A stretch of 64,000 nt of DNA from assembly GCF_002160985.1 (NCBI RefSeq), contig NZ_NFLQ01000007.1:90373-154372 (forward strand), in the 5' to 3' direction. The notes under the pieces were generated by a model, which was not told where the DNA came from, did no database searches, and saw only the letters and a list, made by a program, of their open reading frames with translations. Made by a program: the position numbers and the translations under genes. Below are positions 58,926-64,000 of the stretch, in pieces. Positions within the stretch are counted from its first letter, which is position 1. Each line of letters opens with the position of its first letter. The DNA is from Lachnoclostridium sp. An118 (lineage in GTDB: Bacteria; Bacillota; Clostridia; Lachnospirales; Lachnospiraceae).

Positions 58926-59963
58926 ATGTCAAATAATATTTTTGCAAGATGCATGGCGATTTCCATGTCACATTTTTTAAATACTCCATATAAAGAGCAG
59001 ACTATCACAGAAATGTATGCTCCAGATGGATTTGAAAATAAGGCATCAGGGATATGCCATTATTGTACTGTAGATACTCTTAAAGAGATTCTAAACACCG
59101 GATGCCTACGTTTTAGTGATGTTCGCTTTTTGAATGATTCTACAGAGTTTATAGAGATTATTCCTTTAATTGAAAATGTGCTTTCATGCAATGGGTATAC
59201 TTCGGATTTTAGAAAGTTGATTCTTGAGAGTGCTGAAATGAAGGAATTAAAAGAATATCACCAATCTTATATAGGGTTTTCAAGGATTGCGCATAAATGT
59301 GAACAGAAGATATATAGAACATATACTTGTTCTTTTTCGATAGAGAATGATTCACTTAGCATGTGGAATTATTATGCATCATCTGGAGAGGGTGTAAGCA
59401 TAGCATTCGATCATTCATGGAATATGTTTGAAGGGAGCGATAGATCGGAAGTTAATATAAGGGAAGAATTGAAGAACGATATTGTGATTTATAGGGGGCT
59501 TATTGTATATAAAAGAGAAGATAAGAAGAAATGCATAATGGAATTACTTAATGTATTACAGCAAATATATAACGAGGCAAGGAATGAAATTAAAAAATAT
59601 CGAGGACATATACTGTTTGCATTTAAGGAATCCATAAATCATATGCGATGCTTTTTTAAAAATGAATCTTTTGCATGTGAAAATGAATATCGTATAGTGT
59701 TAAAAATACCAGAGGAATTGTTACTGGCGGAAGAATGTAGTGGTGATATTTTAAAAAAGGGACAATTTAAACGAGGCAATATATTAATTCCTTTTGTGGA
59801 TTATAAGTTTAAGAGAGACAGTATAAAACATATAGTGACAAATCCATTTATTAGAGAAGAAAATAGTATGTTTGAACTGGGAATAAGAGAGTTACTGTGG
59901 CAGAATAAAATGGAAGATGTAGATATTTTTTCCTCCGGTATTCCAATCAGAAAATACAATTGA
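58926..59963 (+). CDS. DUF2971-family protein
   Basis: A 345-residue protein with the DUF2971 layout: an early CHYCTVDTLKEILNTGCLRF and SDVRFLNDSTEFIEII, then SFSIENDSLSMWNYYASSGE followed by GVSIAFDHSW, and NEYRIVLKIP late. The family is of unknown function and often occurs in variable or defence-type islands; a nucleotide-binding or ADP-ribosyltransferase-like fold has been suspected, which I cannot confirm. GGGAGG precedes ATG 58926. Its low GC matches the island. Confidence 0.75.
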   Translation: MSNNIFARCMAISMSHFLNTPYKEQTITEMYAPDGFENKASGICHYCTVDTLKEILNTGCLRFSDVRFLNDSTEFIEIIPLIENVLSCNGYTSDFRKLILESAEMKELKEYHQSYIGFSRIAHKCEQKIYRTYTCSFSIENDSLSMWNYYASSGEGVSIAFDHSWNMFEGSDRSEVNIREELKNDIVIYRGLIVYKREDKKKCIMELLNVLQQIYNEARNEIKKYRGHILFAFKESINHMRCFFKNESFACENEYRIVLKIPEELLLAEECSGDILKKGQFKRGNILIPFVDYKFKRDSIKHIVTNPFIREENSMFELGIRELLWQNKMEDVDIFSSGIPIRKYN

Positions 59964-60001
59964 CAATAAAAAGTTAAGCAGATTACTAGGAGGGGTGAAA
60001 G

Positions 60002-61021
60002 GTGGAGAATAAAAGAGATATTTCTGAAAACATTGGAAGTGAAATTATCATATATCAAACGGAAGATGGGCACACAAAAATTGACGTTAAGTTTGAAGAT
60101 GAGACCGTTTGGCTTACACAGGCGCAATTATGTGAACTCTACCAAACTAGTAAATCCAATATCAGTGAGCATATTAAACATATTTTTGAAGAAGGCGAAC
60201 TGGAAGAAACTTCAGTTGTTCGGAAATTCCGAACAACTGCTTCTGACGGGAAAAAATATAATACAATACATTATAATCTTGATATGATTATTTCTCTTGG
60301 GTATAGAGTAAAATCAAAAATTGCTACAAATTTTCGTCGGTGGGTTACTGAGCGCTTAAAAGAATACATGATAAAAGGCTTTACAATGGATGATGAGCGC
60401 CTGAAAAATCTGGGCGGTGGTAATTACTGGAAAGAACTGTTAGACCGCATACGGGATATACGTTCGTCTGAAAAGGTTATGTACCGACAGGTTCTTGACC
60501 TTTATGCAACGAGTGTTGACTATGATCCTAAGAGCAGTGAATCTATTGCCTTTTTTAAAATGGTGCAGAACAAATTGCATTATGCGGCACATGGACATAC
60601 AGCAGCGGAGGTTATATACGAGCGCGCGGATGCGAGTCAGCCTTTTATGGGATTGAAGAGTTTTTCTGGTGACTTTCCTACTTTAAAGGATATAGGCATT
60701 GCAAAGAATTACCTTAATGATGAAGAATTAAAAATATTAAATAATATTGTATCGGGATATTTTGATTTTGCAGAAATTCAGGCTATGCGCCATCATCCTA
60801 TGTATATGTCAGATTATGTGGAGCATCTTGATAATGTTTTGAAGACTACCGGGGAAAAGGTGCTGCAGGGTGCCGGTACAATCAGTCATGCGCAGGCAAT
60901 TGAGAAGGCAACAGAAGAGTATAGAAAATATCAGGTACAGAATTTGTCACCGGTTGAAGAGGAATATTTGGAAAGCATTAAAAATATTCAAAGCATAGTA
61001 AAGAAAAAAGATAATAACTAA
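60002..61021 (+). CDS. RhuM-family protein
   Basis: A 339-residue member of the RhuM family (first known from a Salmonella pathogenicity island), with VWLTQAQLCELYQTSKSNIS and EHIKHIFEEGELEETSVVRK at the N terminus. The conserved core includes SLGYRVKSKIATNFRRWVTE and FFKMVQNKLHYAAHGHTAAE. Its N-terminal part looks DNA-binding. Function is unknown, and it commonly travels on mobile DNA near restriction or toxin genes. GTG 60002 follows AGGAGGGG. It is the last gene of the AT-rich island. Confidence 0.85.
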   Translation: MENKRDISENIGSEIIIYQTEDGHTKIDVKFEDETVWLTQAQLCELYQTSKSNISEHIKHIFEEGELEETSVVRKFRTTASDGKKYNTIHYNLDMIISLGYRVKSKIATNFRRWVTERLKEYMIKGFTMDDERLKNLGGGNYWKELLDRIRDIRSSEKVMYRQVLDLYATSVDYDPKSSESIAFFKMVQNKLHYAAHGHTAAEVIYERADASQPFMGLKSFSGDFPTLKDIGIAKNYLNDEELKILNNIVSGYFDFAEIQAMRHHPMYMSDYVEHLDNVLKTTGEKVLQGAGTISHAQAIEKATEEYRKYQVQNLSPVEEEYLESIKNIQSIVKKKDNN

Positions 61022-61226
61022 TAGAACATGATGCTTCCATGCAAATATCAAAGTTGAAGAGATTTTTGGAAGAACAGTGAAAAGATTAGTTTGGACAATG
61101 AAGAACAAGTTGAGGCCGTGTGCCTTCTCTCGAAGTGCAGCCTGTCGTAAAAAAGCTGAAAAAACAGGTGAAAGGGGCGACTGTTTTGTGAAAAACAGAA
61201 AAAACAGAGCGAAATCTGTTTTTCTG

Positions 61227-61254
61227 TTGACTTTGGAAAAAACAGCGTTATAAT
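61227..61254 (+). promoter_or_regulatory. Promoter of the cstA T-box leader
   Basis: -35 TTGACT (61227-61232), 16-base spacer, perfect -10 TATAAT (61249-61254). Confidence 0.7.
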
Positions 61255-61260
61255 AGACGT

Positions 61261-61579
61261 AAATTACAAAGAGCTGATGCGAAGAACAGGACACGACCTT
61301 TTGCGGATCCCTGCTTTCAGAGAGCTCCCGGCTGGTGCGAGGGGGCAGCACACCGCAAAAAGCCATCACCTGCGAGCAGTCAGGGTGAAATGGACGCAGA
61401 GTAGCCCGGACCGGCTTTCCACCGATAGAAGGAAACCTGTTTGCCCGGCAAAGCTATCCGAAGGATGCAGACCTGCGCCGGATGACGGGGATGAGGGACC
61501 GGGAAACCGGTAAGAGAAGTGGTAACGCGGAATATATTTCGTCTTCTGACAGAGAAAATCTGTCAGAGGACGTTTTTTT
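61261..61579 (+). ncRNA. T-box riboswitch leader of cstA, probable isoleucine specifier
   Basis: Stem I features are visible: AACAGGACACGACC on the 5' side, the AGAGAGCTCCCGGCTGGTG apical motif (61319-61337) and a CCTTTTGCGG/CCGCAAAAAG pairing. On the 3' side of the specifier loop is GCC-ATC-ACCTG, with ATC (61365-61367) the best specifier candidate. The antiterminator T-box is GAAGTGGTAACGCGG (61516-61530); its TGGT would pair with a tRNA ending ACCA, matching tRNA-Ile. A terminator ends at 61579. Uncharged tRNA should allow read-through into cstA. The specifier is inferred by eye. Confidence 0.8.
61540..61579 (+). terminator. Regulated terminator of the cstA T-box
   Basis: CGTCTTCTGACAG (61540-61552) pairs with CTGTCAGAGGACG (61560-61572), followed by seven Ts (61573-61579). 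The T-box motif directly upstream would form the competing antiterminator. Confidence 0.85.
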
Positions 61580-61634
61580 ATTGCGGCTCTCTGTGATTTG
61601 AGATCTAAAACTGTTTTGTAAGGAGAGAAGAGAA

Positions 61635-63323
61635 ATGAACACATTGGTAATCGTACTGATCGCTGCCGTGTGCCTCTTTGCGGCGTATGTCCTGTACGGG
61701 CGCTGGCTGGCGAAAAAGTGGGGTATTGACCCAAAGGCAAAGACACCTGCGACTCTGCACAATGACGGGCAGGATTATGTGCCCACAGACGGATGGACTG
61801 TATTTGCCCATCAGTTTTCCTCCATCGCGGGGGCGGGACCTGTGACAGGTGCCATCCAGGCAGCCGCCTTTGGATGGCTGCCGGTGCTCCTGTGGATCAT
61901 CCTGGGCGGCATCTTCTTCGGGGCTGTCACAGACTTTGGCGCTCTGTACGCCAGCGTAAAAAATGACGGAAGATCCATGGGCCTGCTGATCGAGAAATAT
62001 ATCGGGAAAACGGGCCGCAAGCTGTTCCTTGGCTTTTGCTGGCTGTTCTGCCTGATCGTTATCGCCGCCTTTGCGGACATGGTGGCAGATACATTTAACG
62101 CCTATGTGGTGACGGACGGGGTGCAGAGCCTTTCAGAGAACGCCACAGTAAACGGCGCGGCCGGAAGTATTTCCCTGTTCTTCATCCTGTTCGCCGTGGT
62201 GTTCGGCGTGCTGCAGCATAAGCTGAAGCTGACTGGCTGGAAGGAGGTCGTGTTCGGCCTGGTATGCACAGTGCTGGCCTTTGTCTTTGGTATGAACTTT
62301 CCGGTCATCCTGGGGAAAGACATGTGGGTGTACATTGCGTTTGCCTACATTTTCCTGGCGGCTGTCCTGCCAATGTGGTTTGTCATGCAGCCCAGGGACT
62401 ACATGTCCACCTTCATGTTTATCGGCATGATCGCCGGTGCTGTCCTGGGACTCGTGTTTGCCCATCCGGCTATGAACCTTCCGGCGTTTACGGGCTTCCA
62501 GAACGAAAGCCTCGGCACGCTGTTCCCGATCCTGTTCGTGACAGTGGCCTGCGGGGCTGTGTCCGGATTCCACAGCCTTGTCTCATCCGGCACCTCGTCC
62601 AAGACCGTTTCCAATGAGAAGGATATGCTGAAGGTCGGTTACGGCGCTATGGTCCTGGAGAGCCTCCTCGCGGTCATCGCCCTCTGCGTGGCCGGAGCCG
62701 CGGCAGGGGCCGACGGGACCGCTGCGGTAGGCACGCCCTTCCAGATCTTCTCGTCAGGCGTGGCCGGATTCCTGGAGATGTTCGGCATCCCGGTATATGT
62801 GGCGCAGAGCTTCATGACCATGTGCGTGTCCGCACTCGCCTTCACCACACTGGACTCCGTTGCCAGGATCGGGCGCATGTCCTTCCAGGAGCTGTTCAGC
62901 GTGGATGACATGGAGCATGCGGAGGGCTGGAGGAGAGTTCTCTGCAACAAGTATTTCTCCACCCTGATCACACTGGTGTTCGGTTACATACTGACCCAGG
63001 TGGGATATTCCAATATCTGGCCCCTGTTCGGAAGCGCCAACCAGCTGCTGAGCGCTCTTGTGCTCATCACCCTGTGCGTGTTCCTGAAGGTGACAGGAAG
63101 AGAGCTGCGGACACTGGTCCCGCCCTTTGTGATCATGCTTGTAGTCACTTTCTCAGCCCTTGTGCAGAGATTTATCTCTCTTGTCCGGGCGTTTATGGGA
63201 GGAACAGGTGTCTTCATGGTGGAGGGACTGCAGCTCATCGTGGCTGTCCTCCTCATGATCCTGGGAGTCACCATCGTGTTCACCTCAGGGAAAGAGCTCA
63301 TCCGGAAAAAGGCGGAAAAATAG
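61635..63323 (+). CDS. cstA: CstA-family transporter (peptide/pyruvate carbon-starvation protein)
   Basis: A 562-residue polytopic membrane protein of the CstA family. The signature FAHQFSSIAGAGPVTGAIQA, the GGIFFGAVTDFGALYASVKN segment and SGFHSLVSSGTSSKTVSNEK are all clear. CstA-type proteins take up peptides or pyruvate under nutrient limitation. AAGGAGAG precedes ATG 61635. It is governed by a T-box leader, so expression should rise when a tRNA (probably isoleucyl) is uncharged. That points to peptide or amino-acid uptake. Confidence 0.93.
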   Translation: MNTLVIVLIAAVCLFAAYVLYGRWLAKKWGIDPKAKTPATLHNDGQDYVPTDGWTVFAHQFSSIAGAGPVTGAIQAAAFGWLPVLLWIILGGIFFGAVTDFGALYASVKNDGRSMGLLIEKYIGKTGRKLFLGFCWLFCLIVIAAFADMVADTFNAYVVTDGVQSLSENATVNGAAGSISLFFILFAVVFGVLQHKLKLTGWKEVVFGLVCTVLAFVFGMNFPVILGKDMWVYIAFAYIFLAAVLPMWFVMQPRDYMSTFMFIGMIAGAVLGLVFAHPAMNLPAFTGFQNESLGTLFPILFVTVACGAVSGFHSLVSSGTSSKTVSNEKDMLKVGYGAMVLESLLAVIALCVAGAAAGADGTAAVGTPFQIFSSGVAGFLEMFGIPVYVAQSFMTMCVSALAFTTLDSVARIGRMSFQELFSVDDMEHAEGWRRVLCNKYFSTLITLVFGYILTQVGYSNIWPLFGSANQLLSALVLITLCVFLKVTGRELRTLVPPFVIMLVVTFSALVQRFISLVRAFMGGTGVFMVEGLQLIVAVLLMILGVTIVFTSGKELIRKKAEK

Positions 63324-63351
63324 GAGCTGTTACAGTATAATATGACTGAGA

Positions 63352-63384
63352 GACGCGGGGCGGCGGAGCTGTCCCGCGTCTTTT
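63352..63384 (+). terminator. Terminator of cstA
   Basis: GACGCGGG (63352-63359) pairs with CCCGCGTC (63373-63380), followed by TTTT. Confidence 0.8.
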
Positions 63385-63538
63385 GTAAATTATCCCCCAG
63401 ATATCTGTGACCAGTCCGGAGAGCATAAACAGGGCTTCCTGCCCCAAAAATGACCAAATGTGTCAGTACGCCACTTTCTCTCCCCGCGACTGTCCTTTAT
63501 AATTTTATATATAGAAAGATAGAATGGAGGCGGAAGCT

Positions 63539-64000
63539 ATGGATGAGATCATCAGGTTGTCAGGATGTATGTGGAATGCGGAGGAAGCTGCGGAAAAGCT
63601 GTGCAAGGTGCTGGCGATCCTTTTGTTTGGAGCCTGCCTGTGGGGAGCTGCGGGATATCTGGATGGTTCCGGTGCGGATGAATATGGATACAGTGCGGCG
63701 GGAAGCTTTGTGTACAGTCAGGCGGAAGAGGGAGGAGAGGGCCCTCTGACTCTGCCGAAAGTATCCGGAAGCTTTTTCCTCTCTGTCCCCGCTCCTGTAC
63801 CGGTCTCGTCCATTGAGCCTGACAAGGGAATACAGGAGAGTGCGGCAGATACTGCGGCTCAGGCTGTCCCGGCTGCCGCGACAGAGTGCGGTCCCGCTGT
63901 CTCTGTGCCTGTGGAGGGTGTCCAGACAGAGGGCGTCTTGGCAGAAGAGCAGGAGGAAGTCCTTCCGGCCATGCTGACCATTCACCTGTATGGAAACGGA
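63539..64000 (+). CDS. N-terminal part of a membrane-anchored or secreted protein (runs off the edge)
   Basis: The frame is open from ATG 63539 to the window edge (154 residues). TGGAGGCGG lies upstream. A hydrophobic helix (VLAILLFGACLWGAAGYL, residues 25-42) is followed by a low-complexity region rich in Ala, Val, Pro and Glu. The fragment ends at MLTIHLYGNG, a phrase I associate with repeat or Ig-like modules of Lachnospiraceae surface proteins. It is probably anchored by the N-terminal helix and exposed outside; no function can be given. Confidence 0.65.
   Translation, partial: MDEIIRLSGCMWNAEEAAEKLCKVLAILLFGACLWGAAGYLDGSGADEYGYSAAGSFVYSQAEEGGEGPLTLPKVSGSFFLSVPAPVPVSSIEPDKGIQESAADTAAQAVPAAATECGPAVSVPVEGVQTEGVLAEEQEEVLPAMLTIHLYGNG

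Noticed and set aside
63450..63749. A 99-codon + strand frame near the right edge
   Set aside because: It overlaps the open frame from 63539, which has a GGAGG site, a membrane helix and surface-protein character; the 63450 frame has none.

Overview
The window looks like chromosome from a Gram-positive anaerobe of the class Clostridia, most likely a GC-rich Lachnospiraceae. The evidence is: strong AGGAGG ribosome sites, TTG and GTG starts, a T-box leader, a SleB-type hydrolase, a YerC-type TrpR protein, DUF1836, DUF2975 and DUF4366-like proteins, a split FchA/FolD one-carbon pair and a Clostridia-style Feo locus. I cannot name the genus. No rRNA, tRNA, CRISPR array, integrase or transposase was seen.

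Layout. 1-4.2 kb: one-carbon enzymes (fchA, folD), then a DUF1538 membrane protein paired with a tandem PII-like protein. 4.3-10 kb: a cold-shock protein, a PurF-like protein whose glutaminase site is gone, two Rrf2 regulators, cysK and PTS enzyme I. 10-16 kb: a decayed NCS2 purine permease, a FliB-like protein, a hairpin-rich dispersed repeat, an orphan ABC binding lipoprotein, small unknown proteins and a PHP phosphatase. 16-25.9 kb: small regulators, a NYN/LOTUS protein, an AEC transporter, a HAD phosphatase, a SleB-like hydrolase, enolase, a DUF2975/XRE module, a TetR-nucleoside phosphorylase fusion and a repeat-built coiled-coil protein.

26.2-41.6 kb is a tightly packed 12-gene surface-glycan operon. 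It has two glycosyltransferases, three related proteins of a HAD/COG5610-like type, a Wzm/Wzt-type ABC exporter and an initiating polyprenyl-phosphate sugar transferase. It also has an HMGL/DmpG-like aldolase, a KdsC-like phosphatase, a KdsB-like CMP transferase and a glycosyltransferase with sialyltransferase-like motifs. Together the last four suggest a CMP-activated 3-deoxy-ulosonic acid made from pyruvate by an aldolase rather than by a KdsA/NeuB enzyme.

41.7-54.5 kb: a very large MacB-like ABC protein, then a metal locus (DtxR-like regulator, feoA, feoB, a FeoB-associated/HMA fusion, a short Fur-like protein, a 26-residue membrane peptide, a DUF6110-like protein and a P1B ATPase). Shared TTAG-N6-CTAA palindromes and a Fur-box-like site appear to tie these genes together. 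PcrA and a small DUF4366-like membrane protein follow.

54.6-61.0 kb: rlmD changes abruptly to AT-rich DNA in its last ~95 codons. An AT-rich island follows with a PrrC/RloC-like AAA ATPase, a decayed second copy of the rlmD 3' segment, a DUF2971 protein and a RhuM-family protein. This looks like a cargo or defence hotspot at the 3' end of rlmD. The window closes with a T-box leader (probable isoleucine specifier) driving cstA, and the start of a secreted or membrane-anchored protein.
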